Source of the DNA: Chryseobacterium binzhouense
GTDB taxonomy: Bacteria > Bacteroidota > Bacteroidia > Flavobacteriales > Weeksellaceae
Assembly (NCBI RefSeq): GCF_007474545.1
Contig: NZ_VKOG01000003.1
Location: 310,001 to 374,000 of the forward strand
Direction of reading: 5' to 3'
DNA: 64,000 nucleotides
This document shows, one piece after another, positions 8,059 through 17,187 of this stretch. Under the pieces are notes generated by a model, which was not told the origin of the DNA, did no database searches, and worked only from the letters and a program-made list of their open reading frames with translations. The translations under genes and the position numbers were made by a program. How positions within the stretch are numbered: position 1 is the stretch's first letter; each line of letters begins with the position of its first letter.

Positions 8059-8775
8059 ATGATTTTTATTCTACTAATACTAAGCGTTATTTCCGGAGTT
8101 TTGTTGGGAAAATATTTTGGCAAAAAAGAAAAATTTGCTAAAAATCTCCTGATTATAAGTGCAGGGTTTCTTATTACAATCTGCCTTAATGAAGTATTTC
8201 CGCAGGTATATTATGCCGAAGCAGGAAATCTGGGAATTTTTGTAATTGCCGGAGTTTTGCTTCAGATGATTCTTGAAGCACTCACCAAAGGTTTTGAACA
8301 TGGTCATTTTCATTATCATAATGAAAGTAATATCCTTCCGATGGCTTTAATGGTCGGACTCTTTATCCATGCTTTTATTGAAGGAATTCCGCTCGCTAAC
8401 GAGACTAACCCATTTTCTCCTTATCTGATGGGAATTCTGGTTCATAATATTCCCATTTCATTTATTTTGGGAGCTTTTTTATTCAATAGAAAAGGCAGCA
8501 AAGCATCGTACCCGTCTATTTTAATTGTTGCTTTATTTGCTTTAGCATCACCATTCGGAATGTTTTTAGGAAATTATTTCAACCCGGAATGGCAGCCTTA
8601 TTTTTTAGCTGTCGTAGGTGGAATTTTCCTTCACATTTCATCTGTTATCATTTTTGAAAGCAATAAAAATCACAACATCAATTGGTCTAAAATAGGTTTG
8701 GTTATTTTGGGAGTATCTTTAGCATTGGTGATTCATCTTTTTCACACTCACTCTGATTCCGGACATATACATTGA
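8059..8775 (+). CDS. ZIP-family divalent metal transporter
   Basis: A 238-residue integral membrane protein with about eight hydrophobic segments. The ZIP metal-binding helices are recognisable: HAFIEGIP (TM4, His and Glu ligands) and HNIPISF (TM5). A His-rich cytoplasmic loop, FEHGHFHYHN, and a His-rich C-terminus (FHTHSDSGHIH) are typical metal-sensing or delivery segments. The family imports Zn2+ and sometimes Fe2+ or Mn2+ into the cytoplasm. It is the last gene of a three-gene cluster and is followed by a strong terminator. Confidence 0.88.
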   Translation: MIFILLILSVISGVLLGKYFGKKEKFAKNLLIISAGFLITICLNEVFPQVYYAEAGNLGIFVIAGVLLQMILEALTKGFEHGHFHYHNESNILPMALMVGLFIHAFIEGIPLANETNPFSPYLMGILVHNIPISFILGAFLFNRKGSKASYPSILIVALFALASPFGMFLGNYFNPEWQPYFLAVVGGIFLHISSVIIFESNKNHNINWSKIGLVILGVSLALVIHLFHTHSDSGHIH

Positions 8776-8780
8776 AAATA

Positions 8781-8818
8781 AAAAAAGGCTTCAGAATAAT
8801 TTTGAAGCCTTTTTTTTA
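8781..8818. terminator. Bidirectional terminator
   Basis: A 13-bp perfect stem (AAAAAAGGCTTCA with TGAAGCCTTTTTT) and 9-nt loop, with an A-tract and a T-tract on either side. It lies between the ZIP transporter gene and the convergent FadL-like porin gene and can serve both. Confidence 0.9.
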
Positions 8819-8831
8819 CCAATCAGTTATT

Positions 8832-10259
8832 TTAAAATTTCCATCCTACGGTGAGGAAGAAATTATTTCTTACATTTTTCACATCAGAAACTACAGAATT
8901 AGGAGTTGCAACATCGAAATCTGCTGAATAATATCCTGTCCCGAAATCTTCGTATCCTGCAAGGAACGGATTTTTATAATTTGAAGTAATATTCTGATAT
9001 GATGCATCAACATAGAACTTACCAAAATCATAACCTAAACCTGCACCAATCGTATTTCTGTCACCTAAAATAAGATTACTGAAGTTTGTCTGTGCTACAG
9101 AACCTGTATTGGTAAATGCACTCACGGTCATATTATCAAACGGACTTGAACTATAAGCATATCCTCCTCTTAAACGGAAAGCTTTAATTCTGTACTCAGC
9201 TCCAACTTTTATCTCAGATAAATTTTTGTAACTGTCATTAAAGAAAGAGTTCAGTTCTGTTTCAGCATCTCCCTGTACTTTATATCTTGGTTTCGTAAGT
9301 CCTAATGTATAATCTACGTTTAAAGCAAAATTTTTGCTTGGAACAAATGCTCCGCTTAAAGTAGCTTTCATAGGAGATCTGAACCTTCTGTCCTCTACAA
9401 AATTATCAGCATAGATAAATCCGTCTGTTCCTGTGTAATAATCAGTATAAATTCTATCTAAAGACCACCATGTAGGCGTTTCGATAGAAGCTCCTAATCT
9501 CAATTGATTGGTTACTTTTCCGATCACCCCAAGACTTGCCGAGAAGCCGTTTGACTTTTCAGAAAAAGGCGTGTACTGTTTATCAAATGTATAAGCAGTA
9601 TTATCTAAATCTAATCCAAAACTGGCACTGTCATACTGCTCTAAATCTACGTAGTGCATATTGATACTTGCACCAAGGTATAATGAATTGTTATAATTCG
9701 CCCCTACACCCAAATTAAATTTGGTTTGAGTTCCGTAACGATTATAGGCTTGTCCTAAATACGATAGGTTTCCTACAACATTATTTCCTGATCCATCAAC
9801 AAGATTCTTAGCAATTACAACATTAGTGTTCCCCGGAGATTCTACGTAATTTTCAAGAGAGGTTGTAGAAATATTGGCTCCCAGATTAATAAATTTCCAT
9901 GGAGTTTCTGTCATAAGCTGGAAAACTGCAACACCTCCTACATTACCTATATTAGCCTTGCTGATGTTATAGTTAATGGAGTTTCCTGCAAGTGAACTCG
10001 TATTTTTATTGTTTTCTATAGATAGTGTTGCAGAAACATCACCTGCAATAGCCACACCTAAACCGGCAGGGTTAGTAAGTAATGAAGATGCATCACCTCC
10101 CAATGCTCCGTTGGAACCAGCCATTGCATTGAATTTTGAATTCCCAGTCATTGGTGTATTAGAATACACGTCAACAGAATTTCTAATTACAGATATGTCC
10201 TGAGCCTGCAGATAAAATGCTGCAGTAACACCCATTAATACTAAAGATTTTTTTAACAT
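8832..10259 (-). CDS. FadL/OmpP1-family outer membrane transport protein
   Basis: A 475-residue outer-membrane beta-barrel. After a signal peptide (cleavage after YLQAQ), the sequence NAMAGSNGALGGDASSLLTNPAGLG is the N-terminal hatch signature of FadL/TodX/OmpP1 proteins. Alternating beta-strand pattern continues to a C-terminal aromatic residue (TVGWKF), as needed for barrel insertion. Members import hydrophobic compounds such as fatty acids or aromatics; the substrate is not predictable here. It lies 30 bp downstream of the Gly/Trp-rich lipoprotein gene and may be read from the same promoter. Confidence 0.85.
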   Translation of the reverse strand: MLKKSLVLMGVTAAFYLQAQDISVIRNSVDVYSNTPMTGNSKFNAMAGSNGALGGDASSLLTNPAGLGVAIAGDVSATLSIENNKNTSSLAGNSINYNISKANIGNVGGVAVFQLMTETPWKFINLGANISTTSLENYVESPGNTNVVIAKNLVDGSGNNVVGNLSYLGQAYNRYGTQTKFNLGVGANYNNSLYLGASINMHYVDLEQYDSASFGLDLDNTAYTFDKQYTPFSEKSNGFSASLGVIGKVTNQLRLGASIETPTWWSLDRIYTDYYTGTDGFIYADNFVEDRRFRSPMKATLSGAFVPSKNFALNVDYTLGLTKPRYKVQGDAETELNSFFNDSYKNLSEIKVGAEYRIKAFRLRGGYAYSSSPFDNMTVSAFTNTGSVAQTNFSNLILGDRNTIGAGLGYDFGKFYVDASYQNITSNYKNPFLAGYEDFGTGYYSADFDVATPNSVVSDVKNVRNNFFLTVGWKF

Positions 10260-10289
10260 TATTTTTAAGAATAGTTATTATGGTTAATA

Positions 10290-11348
10290 TTATCTGCCAC
10301 CTGATCTGAAGCCACCGCCTCCGCCGCCAGATCTAAATCCGCCGCCGCCTGAAGAACCACCTCTAAAGCCACCACTGCTTCCGGAATTAAAACCACCTGA
10401 TCTGAATCCGCCATTATCACTTGGTCTGTTGTAATTATCGTTTCTTCTCGGTTGTGACTGCTGTGGTCTGTAATCATAATTTGGTCTTTGAGATCTAATA
10501 CCGCTATTAGGATTTCTCATTCCCGATGGATTTCTAAAACCGCCGTTCATTGTTCCCTGTCTAAAACCTGAATTGGTGTTTCCTTGTCTGAAACCATTAT
10601 TGCTACTTCCGGATCTAAAACCACTGGTGTTATTTCTGAATCCTGATCCGTTATTTACATTTCTGTAACCTGATAATGTGTTTCCTGTAAAACCAGACCG
10701 TCCGTTGGCTCCGCTTCTTCTATAGGCAGGAGCATAAAAACCTCCACCCCAGTAGCCGGCTCCCCAGCCCCAGTAAGGATTTCCCCATCCGCCCCAGAAA
10801 GGATTATTCCAGTTGTTCCAGCCAAGTCCCCAATAAGGGTTAAAGCCTCCCCAGCCCCAGCCGTTACCCCAGCCAAAACCAATTCCCATTCCCCAACCAG
10901 AGCCCCAGCCCCAGTATGGATTATAACCCCAACCCCAAGGTGAGCCCCAACCCATTATTCCTCCCCATCCCCAACCCCATGAGTTATCATAGTAATTGGT
11001 TTCACTTCCTGCAAAACTACCCCAGTCAGAATCTGTAGAAGAAGAGTTGAAATTAGCATCACTCCAGTTATTATAACGGTTATTTTGCTGCTGCTGATTT
11101 ATTTGCGCATTTTCTATAACATTACTGTCATTATAATAGTCATAATAATCACCTACTCTGTTTCCCTGATTATTAATAATCACACCTTCTGGTAACGTAT
11201 CTTTATTAGGGTCATAGTAAACACCATCCGTTTCACTGTAACCACCCATCTGCGCACCACAAGACACCAACAGCAAACCACCTGAAATAGCTAAAATACC
11301 TTTAGATTTTAGTATTCCAAATAAATTTTTATGTATATTTCTTTTCAT
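10290..11348 (-). CDS. Gly/Trp/Asn-rich lipoprotein with low-complexity repeats
   Basis: A 352-residue lipoprotein: signal peptide with lipobox LLVSC (Cys30). An acidic Asp/Tyr/Asn-rich region is followed by a striking tract of Gly-Trp repeats (WGWGWGG..., about 123-200). The C-terminal half contains repeated G-F-R units (SGFR, GGFR) rich in Arg, Ser and Asn. The body has essentially no globular domain. Similar flavobacterial proteins are found beside outer-membrane genes; the role is unknown, but a surface-exposed or envelope-spanning, disordered polymer-like protein is plausible. Start confirmed by the signal peptide. Confidence 0.75.
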   Translation of the reverse strand: MKRNIHKNLFGILKSKGILAISGGLLLVSCGAQMGGYSETDGVYYDPNKDTLPEGVIINNQGNRVGDYYDYYNDSNVIENAQINQQQQNNRYNNWSDANFNSSSTDSDWGSFAGSETNYYDNSWGWGWGGIMGWGSPWGWGYNPYWGWGSGWGMGIGFGWGNGWGWGGFNPYWGLGWNNWNNPFWGGWGNPYWGWGAGYWGGGFYAPAYRRSGANGRSGFTGNTLSGYRNVNNGSGFRNNTSGFRSGSSNNGFRQGNTNSGFRQGTMNGGFRNPSGMRNPNSGIRSQRPNYDYRPQQSQPRRNDNYNRPSDNGGFRSGGFNSGSSGGFRGGSSGGGGFRSGGGGGGFRSGGR

Positions 11349-11376
11349 GATAATGTATATTTTTTTTAAATTAAAT

Positions 11377-11402
11377 TATATTTGCATTCTGTACCAAAAA
11401 TA
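11377..11402. promoter_or_regulatory. Divergent -7 promoter elements
   Basis: TATATTTG (11377-11384, plus strand) points toward proS. On the minus strand TATTTTTG (11395-11402) points toward the Gly/Trp-rich lipoprotein gene, 47 bp upstream of its start. Both match the Bacteroidota -7 consensus TAnnTTTG; I see no clear -33 TTTG for either. Confidence 0.4.
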
Positions 11403-11495
11403 TACCAATAATTCGGTATAAAAAATCTATCAAAAATAGATTTTTATTTTTAGATTACATAATTTTACAAAAGTTAAAATATTAAAAAAAAATTA

Positions 11496-12971
11496 ATGGC
11501 AAAATTAACTTCAAGAAGTGAAGATTACAGCAAGTGGTATAATGAGTTGGTTGTAAAGGCTGATTTAGCCGAAAACTCAGGTGTAAGAGGTTCTATGGTA
11601 ATTAAACCTTACGGCTACGCAATATGGGAAAAAATGCGTGACGAAATGGACAGAAAATTCAAAGAAACCGGTCACGTGAATGCTTACTTTCCTCTTTTTG
11701 TACCCAAAAGCTTATTTGAAGCTGAAGAAAAAAATGCCGAAGGTTTTGCTAAAGAATGTGCTGTTGTTACGCACTACAGACTTAAAACCGACCCAAATAA
11801 TCCTCATAAGCTGATTGTGGATCCTGATGCTAAACTTGAAGAAGAACTTATTGTAAGACCTACTTCAGAAGCTATTATCTGGAATACTTATAAAAGCTGG
11901 ATTCAGTCATACAGAGATTTACCGATTCTTATCAACCAATGGGCAAATGTTGTGCGTTGGGAAATGAGAACCAGACTTTTCCTGAGAACGTCTGAATTTT
12001 TATGGCAGGAAGGTCATACCGCTCATGCCACCCGTGATGAGGCCATAGAAGAAGCCGAAAAAATGAATGAAGTTTATGCAGACTTTGCTGAAAACTTTAT
12101 GGCAATGCCCGTTATACAAGGTTTAAAAACCCCTTCCGAGCGATTTGCAGGAGCAGATGAAACTTACTGTATCGAAGCCTTGATGCAAGACGGAAAAGCA
12201 CTGCAAGCCGGAACTTCTCACTTTCTGGGTCAGAATTTTGCTAAAGCTTTTGATGTAAAATTTACCAATAAAGAAGGCAAGATCGAATATGCATGGGCAA
12301 CTTCATGGGGAACCTCTACCCGTTTGATGGGAGCTTTAATTATGACCCATTCTGATGATCTGGGATTGGTACTTCCGCCAACTTTAGCACCTATACAAGT
12401 GGTTATTGTTCCTATTTTTAAAGGTGAAGAACAACTGAATCAAATCAGTAAAGTAGCATTAGATATTCAGAGTAAATTAAAGCTGAAAGGAATTTCTGTA
12501 AAATTTGATAATGACACTCAAAATAAGCCAGGCTGGAAATTTGCTGAATATGAACTGAAGGGAGTTCCTTTAAGAATTGCTATCGGACCGAAAGATCTCG
12601 AAAATAAATCGGTAGAAATTGCGAGAAGGGATAATTTAACCAAAGAAACCCGACCATTAGAAGGTATTGATTCTTATATCGAAGATTTGTTAAAAACCAT
12701 TCAGAAAGACATTTACCAAAAAGCCTTACAGTTCAGAGATGAGAATATTACAAAAGTAGATTCTTATGATGAATTTAAAAAAGTTCTGGAGGAAAAAGGC
12801 GGATTCATCTATGCTCATTGGGACGGAACTGCGGAAGAAGAAGAACAAATAAAAGAAGAAACCAAGGCAACAATACGATGTATTCCTTTAAATGATGATC
12901 ACGAAGAAGGAATTTCTATGATCAGCGGTAAGCCTTCAAAAAGAAGAGTTTTGTTTGCTAAAGCATATTAA
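11496..12971 (+). CDS. proS: Proline--tRNA ligase
   Basis: A 491-residue class II aminoacyl-tRNA synthetase that charges tRNA-Pro in the cytoplasm. Motif 2-like sequence [52 protein letters not shown] and ATSWGTSTR (motif 3 region) are characteristic of the archaeal/eukaryotic-type ProRS (ProS type 3), which lacks the bacterial editing insertion. The C-terminal anticodon-binding and zinc-like domain ends in LFAKAY, the conserved C-terminal Tyr of this type. Length is normal. It stands alone between a divergent promoter region and a strong terminator. Confidence 0.96.
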   Translation: MAKLTSRSEDYSKWYNELVVKADLAENSGVRGSMVIKPYGYAIWEKMRDEMDRKFKETGHVNAYFPLFVPKSLFEAEEKNAEGFAKECAVVTHYRLKTDPNNPHKLIVDPDAKLEEELIVRPTSEAIIWNTYKSWIQSYRDLPILINQWANVVRWEMRTRLFLRTSEFLWQEGHTAHATRDEAIEEAEKMNEVYADFAENFMAMPVIQGLKTPSERFAGADETYCIEALMQDGKALQAGTSHFLGQNFAKAFDVKFTNKEGKIEYAWATSWGTSTRLMGALIMTHSDDLGLVLPPTLAPIQVVIVPIFKGEEQLNQISKVALDIQSKLKLKGISVKFDNDTQNKPGWKFAEYELKGVPLRIAIGPKDLENKSVEIARRDNLTKETRPLEGIDSYIEDLLKTIQKDIYQKALQFRDENITKVDSYDEFKKVLEEKGGFIYAHWDGTAEEEEQIKEETKATIRCIPLNDDHEEGISMISGKPSKRRVLFAKAY

Positions 12972-12992
12972 GATCCAATGCAATAACTTATT

Positions 12993-13031
12993 AAATCTTT
13001 AAAAATTCTAAGAATTTTTAAAGATTTTTTA
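12993..13031 (+). terminator. Terminator of proS
   Basis: AAATCTTTAAAAATTCT at 12993-13009 and its exact reverse complement at 13011-13027 form a long AT-rich stem followed by a T-rich tract, 22 bp after the proS stop codon. Confidence 0.85.
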
Positions 13032-13099
13032 TTTTTCGATCTAATTTGGATAAATTTTTGTTTAATTTTATAATAACATTAAATTCAAAATAAATTATT

Positions 13100-14392
13100 A
13101 TGGCATTAAACATTATTGATCTTATTAAAGGACAGCTAGGCGCTGCGCTTGTTTCACAAACGGCATCTCAACTGGGAGAAAGCGAAGCAGGAGTTTCCAA
13201 AGCAATTTCCGGTATGCTTCCTGTAATTATCGGCGGATTAGCCAATAATTCTGATAACCCTACCGTTATAGATACTATTGCCAATTCTTCATCCAACGGG
13301 ATTCTGAACAATTTAACAGGCGTTACATCTGGAAATTCTTTTATAGCAGGATTATTATCATCAATTTTTGGTGAAAGACTGAGCGGAATCATCAATAGTA
13401 TTGCTACATACGCCGGAATCAGCAGCAATTCATCTTCCTCACTGCTTAATATTGTTACCGCAGCAACTGTAGGTGCAATCGGAAAATATGCTTCCGACAA
13501 CAATTTAGACAGAAACGGAATTTCAACATTACTTAATGAACAAAGGGAAATTGTTCCAACCTTACTTCCTCCGGGACTTTCTCTGGCCTCCCTTAATGTT
13601 GGAGACTGGGCAAAAGGTTACGGTTTTGAAGGTAATGAAAATCCTGCTACTAAGAAATTTGAAGAAAAAACGCCTCATATAGAAGTAACAAGAAGTACAA
13701 CCGATACCGGTACGTTCCCAGACAGATCTACGTCTGCTGAAGGTGGATCAATCTGGAAATGGCTTCTGCCTTTACTTTTACTTCTTGCCGCATCATATTT
13801 CTTGTGGGAGCAATGCAGAAAAACAGAGACCACTACTACAACTGCAGTTGCAGGAGATTCTATGACAACAGATACCGATACAGTTGCATCTAATACCAAT
13901 TCAGTAAATTCCGGAAGAGTTGATGAAGACATTGATCTGAATGGAACCTCACTAAAAGGCTATAGAGGAGGAATGGAGGATCAAATGATTTCTTTTCTCA
14001 AATCAGGAGGATATAGTGATGCTAAAGATGATGCAGCTTTAAAAAACAAATGGTATGATTTTGACCATGTTAATTTCAAAATTGGAAGTGCTAACGAACT
14101 TGAAGCAGGATCAGAAAGTCAGATCCAAAATTTAGTGGCTATTCTTAAAGCTTTTCCTGAAGCCAAAATAAAAATTGGGGGCTATACTGATAAAACAGGT
14201 GATGAAGCTAAAAATTTAAAACTTTCTGAAGAAAGAGCGAACTATATAAAAAACTGGCTGTCACAACAAGGTGTTGCTTCTCAGGTAGTATCTGCAGACG
14301 GATATGGAAGCGAATTTGCAACGGTAGATGCTACTGCATCCAATGATGAAAGAGCTATTGACAGAAGAATGTCTGTAAGATTTACAAAATAA
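13100..14392 (+). CDS. DUF937 and OmpA-domain envelope protein
   Basis: A 430-residue protein with three parts. An N-terminal DUF937 region (about 1-150, with ISGMLPVIIGGLANNS) is followed by a single transmembrane segment (about 217-236, WKWLLPLLLLLAASYFLW) and a Thr/Ser/Asp linker. The C-terminal OmpA/MotB peptidoglycan-binding domain (about 320-430) contains IKIGGYTDKTGDEAKNLKLSEERA and DERAIDRRMSVRF. OmpA domains bind diaminopimelate in the cell wall, so the protein probably anchors a cytoplasmic DUF937 domain across the inner membrane to peptidoglycan. The function of DUF937 is unknown. It is monocistronic. Confidence 0.85.
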   Translation: MALNIIDLIKGQLGAALVSQTASQLGESEAGVSKAISGMLPVIIGGLANNSDNPTVIDTIANSSSNGILNNLTGVTSGNSFIAGLLSSIFGERLSGIINSIATYAGISSNSSSSLLNIVTAATVGAIGKYASDNNLDRNGISTLLNEQREIVPTLLPPGLSLASLNVGDWAKGYGFEGNENPATKKFEEKTPHIEVTRSTTDTGTFPDRSTSAEGGSIWKWLLPLLLLLAASYFLWEQCRKTETTTTTAVAGDSMTTDTDTVASNTNSVNSGRVDEDIDLNGTSLKGYRGGMEDQMISFLKSGGYSDAKDDAALKNKWYDFDHVNFKIGSANELEAGSESQIQNLVAILKAFPEAKIKIGGYTDKTGDEAKNLKLSEERANYIKNWLSQQGVASQVVSADGYGSEFATVDATASNDERAIDRRMSVRFTK

Positions 14393-14626
14393 CTTACTAT
14401 TTATATATAAAACTTGTTTAAACTATTTCAGAATTAACCACAAAAGGCACAAATAAAAATGTTAAATTGAATTTCTATAATAATAGAAGCGCTCAAAAGG
14501 AATAAAAATCAAAGATTTTTAAAACTATTGTGATCTTTTTGATTTATAACTATTAACTTTTAATAGAAGTTCAGTTCATCTTTTGCGACTTTTGCGGTTA
14601 AATAAAAGTTTAAACAGACTTATAAT

Positions 14627-14657
14627 AAATCCTGAAATAATTTTCAGGATTTTTTTA
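14627..14657 (+). terminator. Terminator in the 14393-14717 intergenic region
   Basis: AAATCCTGAAA / TTTCAGGATTT, 11-bp stem with a 4-nt loop and T-tract. It closes the transcript of the OmpA/DUF937 gene about 235 bp after its stop codon. The rest of this 325-bp gap holds degenerate AT-rich sequence and the mntH promoter; no gene is seen. Confidence 0.8.
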
Positions 14658-14687
14658 TGAATAATATTGTTATTTGTTTTATTTAAT

Positions 14688-14695
14688 TAAATTTG
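14688..14695 (+). promoter_or_regulatory. -7 promoter element of mntH
   Basis: TAAATTTG matches TAnnTTTG exactly, 22 bp before the mntH ATG, with a partial -33 element (TTG at 14667-14669, 18 bp upstream). It lies directly after the terminator of the preceding gene. Confidence 0.6.
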
Positions 14696-14717
14696 TTAGT
14701 CAATTCTAACAAAAAAA

Positions 14718-16046
14718 ATGAGTCTCAACACAAAAAACGGCTGGAGAAAAGAAAAAACATCCAACTCTTTACCCGAAGTATTCTCTTCCATATCCATACC
14801 GAAAAAGTCTGGTTTCTGGAGAAAATATTTAGCTTTTGCCGGTCCCGGTCTGATGATTGCCGTCGGCTACATGGATCCCGGAAATTGGGCAACAGATATT
14901 GCCGGTGGAGCACAATTCGGATATACATTACTTTCCGTTGTTCTTATTTCCAATATTTTTGCAATGATCCTGCAACATCTGTCCGTAAAGTTGGGGGTTG
15001 TTGCCGAAAGAGATTTAGCCCAGGCCTGCAGAGATCATTTTAAGCCCACAACCAATTTTATTCTTTGGGTATTCTGCGAAATAGCCATTGCAGCCTGCGA
15101 TCTGGCAGAAGTAATCGGCTCTGCTATTGCGCTCAATCTTTTATTTGGCATTCCGCTTACGTGGGGAATCGTGATTACAACAATTGATGTTCTTTTAATT
15201 TTACTTCTTCAGGCAAAAGGATTTCGATGGATAGAAAGTATCGTTGCAGGTCTTATCTTTATTATTCTTGCCTGCTTTGGATATGAAATTATAATTTCAA
15301 AGCCTGAAATCAATGCCATTTTAGGAGGTCTGGTTCCTCAAAAAGAAATCATTACAAATCCTGCTATGTTATATATCGGAATAGGGATTTTGGGAGCTAC
15401 CGTCATGCCGCACAATCTCTATCTTCACAGCAGTATCGTGCAGACAAGAGATTATACCAGAGATAGTGAAGGAAAAAAAGAAGCGATAAAGTTTGCTACA
15501 TTAGACAGTACGTTTTCTTTGTTAATTGCTTTTTTTATCAATGCAGCTATTTTGATTTTAGCCGCAGCAACATTTCATACCACAGGAAATAAAAACGTAG
15601 CCGACATCCATGACGCTTATAAAATGCTGACTCCGATATTGGGAGCTTCCATGGCAAGTGTTGCATTTGCCATTGCGCTTCTCGCATCCGGACAAAATTC
15701 GACATTGACCGGAACGCTTGCCGGACAAATCGTGATGGAGGGTTTTCTGAATATCCGTCTGAAACCTTGGCTTAGACGATTAATCACAAGGCTTATTGCT
15801 GTGATTCCTGCATTAATTGTTACTATTATTTACGGCGAAGAAGGAACTACCGATCTACTGGTCTTAAGTCAGGTAATCCTTTCAATGCAGCTTAGTTTTG
15901 CTGTTGTTCCGTTGGTGATGTTTACAAATGATAAAGCAAAGATGGGTGAGTTTGCCAATAAACCTTTTCTGAAAATTTCCGTCTGGATTATTTCAATTAT
16001 AATCATTTTTCTGAATGTTTATCTTTTACTGCAAACATTTTTTTAA
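14718..16046 (+). CDS. mntH: Nramp-family divalent metal transporter
   Basis: A 442-residue integral membrane protein with about 11 transmembrane helices. The two Nramp signatures are present: GYMDPGNWATDIAGG (TM1, DPGN metal site) and ATVMPHNLYLHSS (TM6, MPH). The family couples proton entry to import of Mn2+ and Fe2+. The transport signature in the loop after TM8 (SGQNSTLTGTLAGQIVMEGF) is also intact. Regulation by a metal sensor is likely but no operator is recognised. The downstream region holds two structured RNA-like elements. Confidence 0.93.
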   Translation: MSLNTKNGWRKEKTSNSLPEVFSSISIPKKSGFWRKYLAFAGPGLMIAVGYMDPGNWATDIAGGAQFGYTLLSVVLISNIFAMILQHLSVKLGVVAERDLAQACRDHFKPTTNFILWVFCEIAIAACDLAEVIGSAIALNLLFGIPLTWGIVITTIDVLLILLLQAKGFRWIESIVAGLIFIILACFGYEIIISKPEINAILGGLVPQKEIITNPAMLYIGIGILGATVMPHNLYLHSSIVQTRDYTRDSEGKKEAIKFATLDSTFSLLIAFFINAAILILAAATFHTTGNKNVADIHDAYKMLTPILGASMASVAFAIALLASGQNSTLTGTLAGQIVMEGFLNIRLKPWLRRLITRLIAVIPALIVTIIYGEEGTTDLLVLSQVILSMQLSFAVVPLVMFTNDKAKMGEFANKPFLKISVWIISIIIIFLNVYLLLQTFF

Positions 16047-16056
16047 ATATTTTTTA

Positions 16057-16162
16057 GGAGCTATTCCTGCTTTCCGCACTCGCTTTTTCTCTGTTTTTTC
16101 GGCGGCTTCGCCGCCGAAAAAACAGAGAAAAGAGCTCAGACAATGCTTCAATCAGGGCTATT
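16057..16162 (-). ncRNA. Structured intergenic element, Flavo-1-like, with a 22-bp hairpin
   Basis: On the minus strand the ends read TAGCCCTGATTGAAGC ... GTGCGGAAAGCAGGAATAGCTCC. This is the conserved frame of a structured intergenic element common in Flavobacteriia, which I believe corresponds to the Flavo-1 RNA motif. The middle is a perfect 22-bp stem with a TTC loop on the plus strand (16085-16131; GGCGGC/GCCGCC core flanked by T6/A6 and CTCTG). It begins 10 bp after the mntH stop codon, in antisense orientation to mntH. The Rfam name is from memory and unverified. Confidence 0.5.
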
Positions 16163-16304
16163 ATAATTCAACAAATAATTAAAAGTCAATCATTTTACAG
16201 AGAATGGCTTTTTTCACCTTAAGCTGCAGCAAAGAAAAATATATCACCACAACAAAACTGATACAAAATTTCTACTGATTGATAATAGTGAAAAAAATAA
16301 CTAA

Positions 16305-16404
16305 AACCCTAGCCGTGATAGTAACGGTTACCCCGCAGCAGGAAATGGCTCTGAAAGAAAGCTTCGGCGCGAGGAGTATGAGTGGATAGCACGAAAAAGC
16401 TTCA
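16305..16404 (+). ncRNA. Second Flavo-1-like structured element
   Basis: The plus strand reads CCTAGCCGTGATAGTAACGG, then GCAGCAGGAAATGGCTC, and further GAGTGGATAGCACGAAAAAGCTTC. These are variants of the same conserved words as the element at 16057-16162 (opposite strand) and at 37330-37415. The element is more divergent than those two. Together with the first it occupies most of the 503-bp gap between mntH and grpE, in which I see no coding region. Confidence 0.4.
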
Positions 16405-16549
16405 AAAACTAATAGCGGATTGAATATTGGGTGTTTCCAGCTTTATTTTTGAATATAATGGCAAAATCACTTATCCAAATCTGCCTTATTGTCATTTTTT
16501 TCTCTTTGGCAGAATGTTTGACAAACCTCTGTGTAAAAGTTATTGAAAT

Positions 16550-17086
16550 ATGGAAAACCAGGATATCAACGAAGAAAACATCAATAAACAGGAAGAAAAC
16601 GTAAACGAAACTCAAGATACTCAACAGGAAAATGTGACAGAAACTCCTTCTACGGAAGAACTTTTGGCAGTAGAGAAAGACCGTTACATCAGACTGTATG
16701 CAGAATTTGAAAATTACAAGAAAAGAACTTCCAAAGAAAAAATGGAATTCTTTCAGTACGCTAACCAAGACATGATGATTTCTATGTTGGGAGTTTTGGA
16801 TGATTTTGAAAGAGCATTAAAAGAGATCGCAAAGAACGGAAGTGAAGCAGATCTTCAGGGTGTTGAACTGATTTACAACAAGTTTAAAAACAAGCTTACC
16901 GAAAAAGGACTTAAGGCAATGGAAGTAAGAGCCGGAGATAGTTTTAATGTAGATTTTCACGAAGCTATTACCCAAATTCCTGCTCCTTCTGAAGAGTTGA
17001 AAGGTAAAATAGTAGATGTTATTGAAACAGGCTATACTTTAGGAGAAAAAGTAATACGTTTTGCCAAAGTAGTTACAGGAAACTAA
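16550..17086 (+). CDS. grpE: Nucleotide exchange factor GrpE
   Basis: A 178-residue cytoplasmic co-chaperone that releases ADP from DnaK. The N-terminal 35 residues are acidic and Gln/Asn-rich, followed by the long dimerisation helix (LLAVEKDRYIRLYAEFENYKKRTSKEK) and the C-terminal beta domain ending VDVIETGYTLGEKVIRFAKVVTG, which is the GrpE signature. Length is normal. dnaJ follows about 100 bp downstream in the same direction, the usual heat-shock pairing; dnaK is not in the window. Confidence 0.96.
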   Translation: MENQDINEENINKQEENVNETQDTQQENVTETPSTEELLAVEKDRYIRLYAEFENYKKRTSKEKMEFFQYANQDMMISMLGVLDDFERALKEIAKNGSEADLQGVELIYNKFKNKLTEKGLKAMEVRAGDSFNVDFHEAITQIPAPSEELKGKIVDVIETGYTLGEKVIRFAKVVTGN

Positions 17087-17187
17087 AATTCATTAATGAT
17101 AAGTGATGAGTGATTACAGATGACAATTTTCACAGACACCCAGAAAAACATCAATTATCATTTATCAATCATCAATTATAATATATC

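Noticed and set aside
10265-10882. Alternative open frames inside the Gly/Trp-rich lipoprotein gene
   Set aside because: Low-complexity, repetitive codons keep other frames open; the frame with signal peptide and lipobox is the real one.
13168-13503. 111-residue open frame antisense to the DUF937/OmpA gene
   Set aside because: Shadow of the sense codons; the sense frame has recognisable domains.
14693-15043. 116-residue open frame overlapping the start of mntH
   Set aside because: It is the mntH sequence in another frame, rich in Arg and Cys without domain, and it begins inside the mntH promoter.
17087-17187. Short repeated ATGATAAGTGATGA/ATCATTTATCAATCATCA words between grpE and dnaJ
   Set aside because: Common low-complexity intergenic sequence of flavobacteria; no stable hairpin with terminator or operator features seen.
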